From assembly GCF_002897375.1 (NCBI RefSeq), contig NZ_BFAG01000013.1:91255-155254 (forward strand): 64,000 bases of DNA. The letters run 5' to 3'. The stretch is from Deinococcus aerius (GTDB lineage: Bacteria; Deinococcota; Deinococci; Deinococcales; Deinococcaceae). The notes beneath the pieces are model-generated. The model saw nothing but the letters and a program-made list of their open reading frames with translations. It did not search any database and had not been told where the DNA came from. The translations under genes were made by a program, and so were the position numbers. This document shows positions 42,929-51,862 of the stretch, piece by piece; the first letter of the stretch is position 1; each line of letters opens with the position of its first letter.

Positions 42929-43810
42929 ATGAGACACGTCCCCCTCACCGCCCTGCTGCTGACCCTGAGCGCCGCCGGGGCCGCCACCCCCACGTTCCTG
43001 AATGTGGCGACGGGCAGCCCGACGGGCACCTACAGCGCCATGTTCAAGAACATCGGCCTGGTCTGCACCCAGAACGCGTACCTGCGCGAGCGCGGCACCA
43101 GCGGGTCGTTGGAGAACATCGACCTGCTGCTGAGCAACGAGGTTTCGCTCGCCTTCGTGCAGTCGGACGTGCTCAAGGCGCGCCAGCAGATCGACAAAGA
43201 CCCCCGGGTGGAGAACATCAAGGCGCTGCTCCCCCTGCACCGCGAGGAACTGCACCTCTTCGCCCGGCCCCCCGTTGTCAAGAAGAACATCCTGGGCCGG
43301 ACCACGACGACGGGCATCCAGACCTTCGCGGACTTGAAGGACAAGCGGGTGGGAGCGTGGGGCGGCAGCCTCATCACGGCGCGGGTCCTCACCGCCATGA
43401 GCGGCGTGCCCTTCCAGGTTGTCAGCCTCAAAGACCAGCCCTCGGCCTTCGCGGCGCTCCAGTCGGGGCAGGTGGACGCCGTGCTCGCGGTCGTGGGCCA
43501 GCCCGCCACCTGGGTGAAGAACCTCAGCGGCGTGAACCTGATCGCGGTGCCGACCAACGCCAGGCTCAGCGCGATCTACACCCCCGCCAAGCTGTTCTAC
43601 CCCAACCTCAGCGCGAACTCGGTCCCCACCATCGCCGTGCAGAGCGTCCTCGCCACCCGCGACTTCAAGACGCCGGAGAGGAAGCAGCTCCTGCTGGGTT
43701 ACCAGAAGTGCGCCATGAGCCACCTCGTCAACCTTCAGGAGGACGAGGGGATGCATCCCAAGTGGCAGGACGTGGACTTCAAGACCTGGCCCTGGCCGCG
43801 CTATAAGTGA
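42929..43810 (+). CDS. TAXI-family solute-binding protein
   Basis: A 293-residue secreted binding protein. The signal peptide is HVPLTALLLTLSAAGAA, and the mature part begins PTFLNVATGSPTGTYSAMFKNIG, the TAXI signature. NEVSLAFVQSDVL and FADLKDKRVGAWGGSLITARVL continue the fold. TAXI proteins feed TRAP transporters, but no TRAP membrane subunits (DctQM) are in the window. ATG at 42929 with CCGGAGG. Three Cys are present after the signal (LVCTQN, QKCAMS), possibly a disulfide. Confidence 0.85.
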   Translation: MRHVPLTALLLTLSAAGAATPTFLNVATGSPTGTYSAMFKNIGLVCTQNAYLRERGTSGSLENIDLLLSNEVSLAFVQSDVLKARQQIDKDPRVENIKALLPLHREELHLFARPPVVKKNILGRTTTTGIQTFADLKDKRVGAWGGSLITARVLTAMSGVPFQVVSLKDQPSAFAALQSGQVDAVLAVVGQPATWVKNLSGVNLIAVPTNARLSAIYTPAKLFYPNLSANSVPTIAVQSVLATRDFKTPERKQLLLGYQKCAMSHLVNLQEDEGMHPKWQDVDFKTWPWPRYK

Positions 43811-43935
43811 GGGCGAAGAACAGCGGGGCTCAGGCCGGGCCAGCTCCTCATGGGGAGGCTGGGGCCTTGACGTTCTGCTTGGCGGGACGCCCCTCCGCGT
43901 CCGGCTTGCTAGATTGACGCCGGAGGCACATGGCC

Positions 43936-44157
43936 ATGCCGACGTACGTTTACAAGAACATTGAGACTGGCGAAACCTACGAGATCAAGCAGAGCATGCG
44001 CGAGGCACCCCTGACGCGGCACCCCGAGACGGGAGCGCCCATCAAGCGCGTCCTGTCAGCTCCCGGCATCGCGTTCCGGGGCAGCGGCTTCTACGTGACC
44101 GACTCGCGCCCTAAACCCAGCGAGGGGAGCAGCAGCGGGGGGGGCGGCGGCGAGTGA
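43936..44157 (+). CDS. FmdB-like protein lacking zinc-ribbon cysteines
   Basis: A 73-residue protein starting MPTYVYKNIETGETYEIKQSM, which aligns with FmdB/YHS-type zinc ribbons (MPTYEYxCxxC...), and continuing TRHPETGAPIKRVLSAPGIAFRGSGFYVTDSR like the family. All zinc-binding Cys are missing (there is no Cys at all). The tail is Ser/Gly-rich. GGAGG precedes it; an ATG 2 codons upstream is an alternative start. It overlaps the protease gene by GTGA, so both are translated together. Confidence 0.75.
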   Translation: MPTYVYKNIETGETYEIKQSMREAPLTRHPETGAPIKRVLSAPGIAFRGSGFYVTDSRPKPSEGSSSGGGGGE

Positions 44158-45257
44158 GGCCCGCCCTGCGCGCTGGCCTGGCGGCCCTGCTGCTGGCGGG
44201 GGTGGTCACGGGCGCGTACGTCACCGGACGGGTGGACGCCCAGCGCGCCCTGGTCACCCCGGATGAGGTCAACACGGTCGAGGTCAGCCAGCGCGCCCTC
44301 CCGGCGGTCGTGCGGATCGACGCGCGGCTGCGCCGGGAGGTGCTGCAACCCGGCGACGACCCGGTGGAGACGGGCAGCGGCTTCTTTTACAAGAAGAACC
44401 TGATCGTCACGAACTACCACGTGATCCAGGACCAAGAGTCGGTCAGCGTGACCCTGTACAACGGGCGGCGCGTGACGGCGCGGGTGGAGGGCATAGACCC
44501 CGGCATCGACATCGCCATCCTGCGGGTGACGGGGGTGACGGCGCCCCGGACGCTGGCCTTCGGGCGGAGCGCGAGCCTGATCCCGGGGCAGAAGCTCATC
44601 ACCATCGGCACCCCGTTGCGGATTCAGAATTTCGTGGGCGTGGGGAACTTCAGCGTGGCGGCGAGCGCGCGGGACCTGCCGCGCAACGACCAGCTCGGGC
44701 AGGAGATCGGGCAATACCTCGTGAGCACGAACAACATCCAGGGCGGCAACAGCGGCGGCCCGCTGCTCGACTCGCGGGGGGCCGTGGTGGGGGTGGCCGA
44801 CTCCAATGCCGCGCCCAACGGCTTCGTGCCCGGCGTGATCGGGATCGCCATTCCCGGCGACCTCGTGCGCCAGAGCCTGGACGACCTGGAGAAGATCGGG
44901 GTGCCGCAGCGGGGCACGCTGGGCGTGACGCTGGTGGACCTCGACACCCTGGACCCCGCCCTGCGCCAGCTCGCGGGCCTGAGCAGCTCCGAGGGCGCCC
45001 TGGTGGACGAGGTGCCCGCCGGGAGCGCCGGGGCGCGGGCGGGCCTGCGCGGCTCGCTGCGCAACAGCCGCGGCCAACTTCTCGCCCCGCTGGGCGACGT
45101 GATCGTGTCGGTGGACGGGCAGCGCGTGCGCGACAGTTTCGACGTGACCCGCCTGGTGGCGACCAAGCGCCCCGGCCAGGTCGTCAACCTGCGGCTGTGG
45201 CGCAACAAGAAGCCGGTGGACGTGCGGGTGACGCTGCTCAAGCGCACCTTGCAGTGA
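44154..45257 (+). CDS. Membrane-anchored trypsin-like serine protease with PDZ domain (DegS/HtrA type)
   Basis: A 367-residue periplasmic protease. An N-terminal anchor helix (GLAALLLAGVVTGAYVTG) precedes the S1 domain with catalytic H89 (VTNYHV), D119 (PGIDIAIL) and S200 (GGNSGGPL). A PDZ domain follows (about 280-367: LGVTLVDLDTLDP, DVIVSVDGQRV, VVNLRLWRNKKPVDV). It would degrade misfolded envelope proteins. The GTG start overlaps the FmdB-like stop. A terminator follows. Confidence 0.9.
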   Translation: MRPALRAGLAALLLAGVVTGAYVTGRVDAQRALVTPDEVNTVEVSQRALPAVVRIDARLRREVLQPGDDPVETGSGFFYKKNLIVTNYHVIQDQESVSVTLYNGRRVTARVEGIDPGIDIAILRVTGVTAPRTLAFGRSASLIPGQKLITIGTPLRIQNFVGVGNFSVAASARDLPRNDQLGQEIGQYLVSTNNIQGGNSGGPLLDSRGAVVGVADSNAAPNGFVPGVIGIAIPGDLVRQSLDDLEKIGVPQRGTLGVTLVDLDTLDPALRQLAGLSSSEGALVDEVPAGSAGARAGLRGSLRNSRGQLLAPLGDVIVSVDGQRVRDSFDVTRLVATKRPGQVVNLRLWRNKKPVDVRVTLLKRTLQ

Positions 45258-45292
45258 GCGAGTGGGCATTGTTCAGCAGCCAAAAAGAAATG

Positions 45293-45326
45293 AAAGAGCA
45301 CGGCTCGCGCCAGGGCTCTTTTTTTC
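45293..45326 (+). terminator. Intrinsic terminator after the protease gene
   Basis: AAAGAGC pairs with GCTCTTT around a GC-rich loop, followed by a run of seven T. It is the clearest rho-independent terminator in the window. Confidence 0.75.
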
Positions 45327-45351
45327 TGACCGCTGACGGCTGACCGCTGGA
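45327..45351. repeat. CTGACCGCTGACGGCTGACCGCTGG repeat unit
   Basis: Two tandem copies of TGACCGCTG separated by ACGGC, right after the terminator. The reverse complement (CAGCCGTCAGCGGTCAG) closely matches 6945-6960 near sucB, so this is a dispersed short repeat. Confidence 0.55.
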
Positions 45352-45356
45352 AGCCC

Positions 45357-45362
45357 TATCAT
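45357..45362 (+). promoter_or_regulatory. -10 box of the nucleoside kinase operon
   Basis: TATCAT, 10 nt before the ATG at 45373; leader of only a few nt. Confidence 0.4.
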
Positions 45363-45372
45363 TCCCCCCGTC

Positions 45373-45984
<612 letters not shown>

Positions 45985-45985
45985 T

Positions 45986-46072
45986 GGACGGCAGTGAGTG
46001 GTCAGTGGTGAGTGGTGAGTGGGTCGGTGGTCTTTCCACTCCCCACTCCCCACTTCCCACTTCCCGGCGGCG
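45986..46072. repeat. GTGGTGAGTGG / CCACTCCCCACT inverted repeat
   Basis: The left half repeats GAGTGGTCAGTGGTGAGTGG; the right half is CCACTCCCCACTCCCCACTT and CCCACTTCCC. The halves can pair, forming a hairpin between the two kinase genes. It is the same family as 21080-21186. Confidence 0.65.
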
Positions 46073-46081
46073 GAGCCGCTG

Positions 46082-46705
<624 letters not shown>

Positions 46706-46758
46706 GGGAACGACTTTCGGGGGATGCTGCCCGCCCAGCGCAGGCTCAGAATCGGGAC

Positions 46759-47136
46759 GTGAAGCGTTTCTGCCTGGGCCTGTGCGCCTGTCTGCTGCTC
46801 ACCGGCTGCAATGACGACCGCATGGAGGCCCACTGGCCTGCCCCGCGAGGCATTCTGAACGGGCAATATGCCGGGATGGAGATGGTCGGAATCGACCGCT
46901 GGGGTGGGTATGGCGTGAATGGACGGGTGGCCGAGCAGTTCATCGAGCTGCGCTGTATCCAGCAACCCAGGCGCCGAATTCGCCGGGCTTACTGGCCGGG
47001 GCCGGAGTGGGCCGGGACGGTGGAATGGGGACAGGCAGGCGTAACGTACCGCCTCCCACGCGGCTGGCGAAGCCCGGACCTCCACCCCTTCACCTTCAGC
47101 CCGGCGGACGTGGCGCGACTGAGGGAGTGCCCCTAA
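46759..47136 (+). CDS. Putative lipoprotein, unknown function
   Basis: A 125-residue protein whose N-terminus VKRFCLGLCACLLLTGCNDD is a lipoprotein signal with lipobox LTGC. The rest is Trp/Arg/Gly-rich (IDRWGGYGVNGRVAEQFIELRC, RAYWPGPEWAGTVEWG), with a possible disulfide. No family recognised. It starts at GTG 46759, 53 nt after the kinase gene; no ribosome site is clear. Confidence 0.6.
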   Translation: MKRFCLGLCACLLLTGCNDDRMEAHWPAPRGILNGQYAGMEMVGIDRWGGYGVNGRVAEQFIELRCIQQPRRRIRRAYWPGPEWAGTVEWGQAGVTYRLPRGWRSPDLHPFTFSPADVARLRECP

Positions 47137-47168
47137 CCTAGCCCTTTCCCGCCCTTGACACACGAACA

Positions 47169-47196
47169 AGGGACAGAACCTGTCGGCCCTGTCCCT
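47169..47196. terminator. Hairpin between convergent genes
   Basis: AGGGACAG/CTGTCCCT, 8 bp, with a 12-nt loop, in the 83-nt gap between the lipoprotein and DUF892 stops. No T-tract. Confidence 0.5.
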
Positions 47197-47219
47197 GATA
47201 GCCCAGTCCTGCTCGCTGT

Positions 47220-47723
47220 TCAGGCGTTCATCGCCTCGACGTTGATCTGCTGGGCGACCTGGGTGAGCTGCTCGTCGGCCTGCTTCTCCTCGTTCAGGGT
47301 CTGCTCCAGGAGCTGCACGGCGTCCTGGTCACCCAGAAGCTGGGCATAGGTGCGCGCGGTGCCGTATCCGGCGATCTCGTAATGCTCCATGGCCTGCTGG
47401 GCGGCGATCAGGCCCGCTTCCAGCACCTCGGGCGAGGCGTTCTCCTGCATCAGCTTCTGGGCTTCCTGCACCAGGCCCTTCATGCCCTCGCATTCCTCGC
47501 CGCCGGGCTGCTGGCCCAGCCGCTGGAAGATCTGCTCCAGGCGCTGGATCTGCCCCTCGGTCTGCTGGATGTGCATCTGCATGCCCTGCCTCAGCTCGGG
47601 CGTCTGGATCATCCCGACGCTCTGCTGCATCGCTTGCAGGCCCTGCTGCTCGGCGCTGTAGATGTCCTGGAGCTTGTGCACGTAGAGGTCCTGAAGGTCT
47701 TGCATTTGCATCGCCATATTCAT
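47220..47723 (-). CDS. DUF892 (YciE/YciF-like) ferritin-like protein
   Basis: A 167-residue helical protein: MQDLQDLYVHKLQDIYSAEQQGLQAM carries the first metal-type E, HIQQTEGQIQRLEQIF the ExxH-like repeats, and YEIAGYGTARTYAQLLGDQDAVQLLEQTLNEEKQADEQL the second half. The DUF892 family has a ferritin-like fold and is induced by stress in several bacteria; metal binding is likely but activity unknown. ATG at 47723 with AGAGGTGA. Rich in Gln and Met. Confidence 0.85.
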   Translation of the reverse strand: MNMAMQMQDLQDLYVHKLQDIYSAEQQGLQAMQQSVGMIQTPELRQGMQMHIQQTEGQIQRLEQIFQRLGQQPGGEECEGMKGLVQEAQKLMQENASPEVLEAGLIAAQQAMEHYEIAGYGTARTYAQLLGDQDAVQLLEQTLNEEKQADEQLTQVAQQINVEAMNA

Positions 47724-47855
47724 TTCACCTCTGCCGAGTATTTTGACCGGGAACTGACCCTACCTTCCTGGCAGCAGACTCAAGAACATGAAGGCCGGGG
47801 TTTCAACGTCGCTTCATGAACCCAAGGCCGCGAGGCGTGTCGTTAAAGGGACGGC

Positions 47856-48233
47856 TTACACCCCGGCGTGGCCTACATGTTCCAACACATTGCCCAAGAG
47901 GCCTGTCACGTGCGCATCCGCGAGGCGGTAGTACACCACGCGGCCCTCCCGGCGCGGCGCGACGAGGTGCCCCTCGCGCAGCAGCCGGAGCTGGTGGCTC
48001 ACGGCGCTCTCGCTCGTGCCCGCGATCACGGCGAGGTCGCACACGCACAGCTCGCCGGTGCTCAGGGCCGTCAGCAGCCGCAACCGGGTGGGGTCGGACA
48101 CGGCCTTGAGCAGCGCGGCCGCCCGCGCAAGTGCCCCCTCGTCCGGCTGGGCGGCCCTGGCCCGCGCAACCGCCTGGGGATGCACGCAGGTCACCTCGCA
48201 GGTCTCGTCCCGGGGAGGAGTGCGAACAGTCAT
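47856..48233 (-). CDS. ArsR/SmtB-family metal-sensing repressor
   Basis: A 125-residue winged-helix protein: LLKAVSDPTRLRLLTALSTGELCVCDLAVIAGTSESAVSHQLRLLREGHLVAPRREGRVVYYRL. It has Cys in the alpha3 motif ELCVCDL and in the N-terminal ETCEVTCVH, the set used by CadC/CmtR/ZiaR sensors for Cd, Pb or Zn, and a C-terminal His (EHVGHAG) that may form the alpha5 site. No metal exporter gene is adjacent. ATG at 48233 follows TATGCT by 6 nt. Divergent from murE. Confidence 0.88.
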   Translation of the reverse strand: MTVRTPPRDETCEVTCVHPQAVARARAAQPDEGALARAAALLKAVSDPTRLRLLTALSTGELCVCDLAVIAGTSESAVSHQLRLLREGHLVAPRREGRVVYYRLADAHVTGLLGNVLEHVGHAGV

Positions 48234-48239
48234 GGCGTC

Positions 48240-48245
48240 AGCATA
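48240..48245 (-). promoter_or_regulatory. Leaderless -10 box of the metal-sensing ArsR gene
   Basis: TATGCT on the minus strand, 6 nt before the ATG at 48233. Confidence 0.55.
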
Positions 48246-48285
48246 CGGCCCGGCCCAGCCCCAAAAAGAAAGCCCCCGCCTTTGC

Positions 48286-48291
48286 TAGCCT
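48286..48291 (+). promoter_or_regulatory. Leaderless -10 box of murE
   Basis: TAGCCT, 6 nt before the ATG at 48298. Confidence 0.55.
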
Positions 48292-48297
48292 CCCCCC

Positions 48298-49770
48298 ATG
48301 CGCCTGCCCGACCTCGCCGCCGCCCTGAACGTCCCCGCCCATGACCTCCCGAGTGTGGAGGTGCGCGGCGTGACGCACAACGCGGCGTGGGTGCAGCCGG
48401 GCTTCCTGTTCGTGGCGATCCGGGGGGCGCGGTTCGACGGGCACCACTTTTTGGGGGAGGCGCGGGCACGGGGCGCCGTCGCCGCATTGGGGGAGGGCCT
48501 GCCGGAGGGTGTCTCCTCTCCCCTGCCCTACCTGACGGTGAGGGACGCGCGGGCCGCCCTGGCGGACGCGGCGGCGGCGCTGGCCGGGCACCCCAGCCGC
48601 AGGCTCCGGGTGGTCGGCGTGACGGGCACGGACGGCAAGACGACCACGAGCTGGCTGACCCGCCACCTGCTGCGGGCGGCGGGCCTCCCCACCGGCCTGC
48701 TGAGCACCGTGGGCTACGAGCTGCCCGACGGCGTGCTGCGCCACTTCCCGGCGCACTTCACCACCCCGGAGGCTCCCCAGGTGCAGGCGGCGCTGCGCGA
48801 GATGCTGGACGCGGGCGGGCGGGCGGCGGTGCTGGAGGCGAGCAGCCACGCCCTGGCCCTCGACCGGGTGCGCGGGGTGGACTGGGACGTGGCGGTGTGG
48901 ACGCACCTGAGCCGCGAACACCTGGACTTCCACGGCACCATGGAGAACTACTTCGCCGAGAAACGCAAGCTGGTGGAGCGCGCCCGTTTCGCGGTGCTGA
49001 ACGCCGACGACCCCTGGACGGAGCGATTGACGGGCCTCGCCCCCGCCGGGACGACCTACTCCGCCGAAGGGGGGGAGGCCGACTGGCAGGCGAGCGGCAC
49101 CCTGGAACGCGCGACCGGGCTGCACTTCCGCGTCACTTCACCACTCGGGGAGTTTGGCGCCGTGCTCCCCATGATCGGGCGCTTCAACGTGGCGAACGCG
49201 CTCGCGGGGATGGCGGCGGCAGCGCACCTCGGCGCGACCGTCCCGCACCTTGTGGAGGGCTTGAGCACCTTCCGGGGGGTGCCGGGGCGGATGGAACTCG
49301 TGCCGGGGACGGAGGGTGATCCGCGCGTGATCGTGGACTTCGCCCACACGCCGCCCAGCCTGGAAAAGGCCCTGTCTACTCTGCGCGCGACGACGAACGG
49401 CAGACTCTGGGTCCTCATCGGCTCGGCGGGGGGGCCACGCGACCCGGGCAAGCGGGCGCCGCTCGGCGAGGTGGCGACCCGGCTGGCCGACCACGTGGTC
49501 TTCACCGAGGAGGATCACCGCGACACACCGCTGGACGACATCCTGCGCGAGATGGAGCGGGGGGCGCGGGAGGCGGGCCGGGACAACTTCACGAGCATCG
49601 GTGACCGGCGGGAGGCCATCCGGCACGTGATCCGGGCGGCAGCCCCGGGAGACACCGTGCTCCTCGCCGGGAAGGGGCCGGAGGACACCCTCGAACGGGA
49701 CACCGGGACGCTGCCGTGGGACGAGGTGGGCGAGGCGCGGGCGGCGCTGGCCGCTCGGCACGAAAGCTGA
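48298..49770 (+). CDS. murE: UDP-MurNAc-tripeptide synthetase (MurE)
   Basis: A 490-residue Mur ligase that adds the third amino acid to UDP-MurNAc-L-Ala-D-Glu. ATP motif is GVTGTDGKTTTSWL, then TPEAPQ, LEASSHALALDR, HLSREHLDFHGTMENYF (carbamylated Lys region AEKRKL) and RFNVANALAGMAAA; the C-terminal domain has VIVDFAHTPPSLEK. Where DAP-adding enzymes carry DNPR, this protein reads TEEDHRDTPLDD, so DAP is unlikely; L-ornithine, used by Deinococcus, is inferred. The leaderless TAGCCT box fixes the start. It is not in a mur cluster here. Confidence 0.9.
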   Translation: MRLPDLAAALNVPAHDLPSVEVRGVTHNAAWVQPGFLFVAIRGARFDGHHFLGEARARGAVAALGEGLPEGVSSPLPYLTVRDARAALADAAAALAGHPSRRLRVVGVTGTDGKTTTSWLTRHLLRAAGLPTGLLSTVGYELPDGVLRHFPAHFTTPEAPQVQAALREMLDAGGRAAVLEASSHALALDRVRGVDWDVAVWTHLSREHLDFHGTMENYFAEKRKLVERARFAVLNADDPWTERLTGLAPAGTTYSAEGGEADWQASGTLERATGLHFRVTSPLGEFGAVLPMIGRFNVANALAGMAAAAHLGATVPHLVEGLSTFRGVPGRMELVPGTEGDPRVIVDFAHTPPSLEKALSTLRATTNGRLWVLIGSAGGPRDPGKRAPLGEVATRLADHVVFTEEDHRDTPLDDILREMERGAREAGRDNFTSIGDRREAIRHVIRAAAPGDTVLLAGKGPEDTLERDTGTLPWDEVGEARAALAARHES

Positions 49771-49804
49771 TGCACCCTCTTCCCCGAACGTGTCTAATAC
49801 CACC

Positions 49805-51862
49805 ATGCCTCTCCCCCGCCCGGCCCTGGCCCTCACCCTGCTGCTCGTGCTCCCCGGCGGGGCGCGGGCGGCTTCCTCATACACCCTCCCGGTCAACCTG
49901 GGCACCCTGAAAAACCCGGGGCTGCTGCGGGGCGACAAGGATGCGGGCCTCCCCGCCCTGAACCCGGCGCAGCGTTCGGCCCTCTCGCGCCAGGGTTTCG
50001 TGATCGCGCCCACCCAGTGGCGGCAGTTCGACGCGGTGTACGAGGCGACCCGCTACGCCAATCAGCCCGTCTTCGTCACGACCGACGCGGTGCTGCACAT
50101 CTATCACCTCGTCTTCGACAAGCTGCTGCGCGACCTGGAACGCGAGACGTTTGAGCCCGCCGCCCGCCGCATGACGGCCCTGCTCGTGGCCGACGCCCGC
50201 AGGCAGCGGCAGGCCCTCGCCGGAACGCCGCTGGAACCCGACGCGCGGCGGGCGCTGGCTTACCTGGCCGTGGCGCAGAAGCTGGCCGACCCGAGCAGCC
50301 CCATTCCGCCAGAGGTCGCGCCGCTCGTCCAGGCGGAACTCCGATTGATCAACGCCCATGCCGGACTCGCCGGGTCCCCGATCTTCGCCTCCTCCAAGAT
50401 GATCGAGGACTACTCGCAGTACGTGCCGCGCGGGCACTACACCCGCTCGGAGGCGTTGAAACGCTACTTCCGCACGATGATGTGGCTGGGGCACATGAAC
50501 CTGCGCGTGAAGGACGCGGGCGAGACGCGCACGGCGGCCCTCGTCACCCGGCTGCTGACCGGCAACGCGGAGGCGCAGGGGCTGTGGGCCCGGCTGTACG
50601 ACCCCACCACGTTGCTGATCGGGGCGAGCGACGACCTGAACTTCCGGCAGTACGCGGCGACCCTCCAGACCGTGACGGGCGGGAACGTGCGGCAACTCGC
50701 CGACCCGGGAAAGCTCTCCGCCTTCCAGGCCGCGCTGTCAAAACTGCCCCCCCCGCGCGTGAACAGTGTCTTCGTGGTCGCCAAACCCGGCGAGGGCGTG
50801 GACGTGCGCCAGCGCGAGACGCTGGGCTTCCGGCTGATGGGGCAGCGGTTCACGCTCGATGGGGCCGCGCTGCAACAGCTCGTCTACCGCGAGGTGGGCA
50901 CCGAGGACAGGCCGCGCACCCTCCCGCGCGGGCTCGACCTCCTCGCGGGGATGGGGAACGAGGCGGCGTTGAACGAGTTGCGGCGGCTGGGGGACGCCCG
51001 GTACGCCAACTACGAGAGGCAGATGGCGAAGGTGCGCGCCCAGTTCGGGGCCCTCCAACCCGCCGACTGGACCGCGAACGTGTATAGCGGGTGGCTGTAC
51101 GTGCTTCAGGCGCTGGCAAAACCGGGGGCGCGCGACAGCCGTTACCCCGCCTTCATGCGGACGCCCGCCTGGACGCGCAAGGAGATGCTCACGGCGCTGG
51201 GCTCGTGGACCGAACTGCGGCACGACACCCTGCTGTACGCCAAGCAGACGATGGCCGAGATGGGCGGTGGGGGCGAGCCGCCGCCTCCCCACGGCTACGT
51301 GGAGCCGAACGGGCAGGTCTGGACCCGGCTCCTCGCGCTGGAGGCCCTGACGCGGCGGGTGCTGACGAGTCAGAAAATCCTCTCCGAGCGCACCGCGAAC
51401 AACCTGTCGAACCTGCGGCAGATGCTGACCCTGCTGGACCGGGCCACGACGAAGGAACTCGCCGGGCAGGCCCTGACGACCGACGAGTACGACCAGCTCC
51501 GCTACTTCGGCGGCTGGCTGGAGGGGCTCAAGCTCGCCAGCACCGACCCCGAGCAGGAGGGCGGCACGGAAGGCACCCCTGAGTTCGACGAGACCCCCTA
51601 TGCGGCGGTCGTGGCCGACGTGGCGACTGACGGCGGCAACGCGCAGGTGCTGGAGGAGGCGACCGGCACCATCCACGAGCTGTACGCGGTCGTGCCCGAC
51701 GGTCGCGGCGGAATCCAGGTCGCGCGCGGCGGCGTGTACTCGCAGTACGAGTTCACGGTACCCCTCTCGGGCCGCCTGACCGACGAGGCGTGGCGCGCTC
51801 GACTAAAGGCCGGGCAGCTCCCGCCCCCCCACCCCTGGCTGAGCGGCGTCGTGGTGAAGTGA
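49805..51862 (+). CDS. DUF3160 secreted protein
   Basis: A 685-residue exported protein: signal peptide PRPALALTLLLVLPGGARAA, then a long mostly helical region beginning ALNPAQRSALSRQGFVIAP and FVTTDAVLHIYHLVFDKLLRDLE, which is the DUF3160 hallmark, with KMIEDYSQYVPRGHYTRSEALKRYFRTMMWLG in the middle and a C-terminal beta part (VVADVATDGGNAQVLEEATGTIHELYAVV). Family function is unknown; members are found in surface or secreted proteins. The ATG at 49805 is chosen over 49790 by the signal peptide. It overlaps the CapA gene by GTGA. Confidence 0.82.
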   Translation: MPLPRPALALTLLLVLPGGARAASSYTLPVNLGTLKNPGLLRGDKDAGLPALNPAQRSALSRQGFVIAPTQWRQFDAVYEATRYANQPVFVTTDAVLHIYHLVFDKLLRDLERETFEPAARRMTALLVADARRQRQALAGTPLEPDARRALAYLAVAQKLADPSSPIPPEVAPLVQAELRLINAHAGLAGSPIFASSKMIEDYSQYVPRGHYTRSEALKRYFRTMMWLGHMNLRVKDAGETRTAALVTRLLTGNAEAQGLWARLYDPTTLLIGASDDLNFRQYAATLQTVTGGNVRQLADPGKLSAFQAALSKLPPPRVNSVFVVAKPGEGVDVRQRETLGFRLMGQRFTLDGAALQQLVYREVGTEDRPRTLPRGLDLLAGMGNEAALNELRRLGDARYANYERQMAKVRAQFGALQPADWTANVYSGWLYVLQALAKPGARDSRYPAFMRTPAWTRKEMLTALGSWTELRHDTLLYAKQTMAEMGGGGEPPPPHGYVEPNGQVWTRLLALEALTRRVLTSQKILSERTANNLSNLRQMLTLLDRATTKELAGQALTTDEYDQLRYFGGWLEGLKLASTDPEQEGGTEGTPEFDETPYAAVVADVATDGGNAQVLEEATGTIHELYAVVPDGRGGIQVARGGVYSQYEFTVPLSGRLTDEAWRARLKAGQLPPPHPWLSGVVVK

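Noticed and set aside
47153..47158. TTGACA on the plus strand as a -35 box
   Set aside because: No TANNNT at 16-18 nt and only a convergent gene follows.
47805..47860. GTTTCAACGTCGCTTCATGAAC, resembling a CRISPR repeat start
   Set aside because: It occurs once, with no spacer-repeat periodicity and no cas genes.
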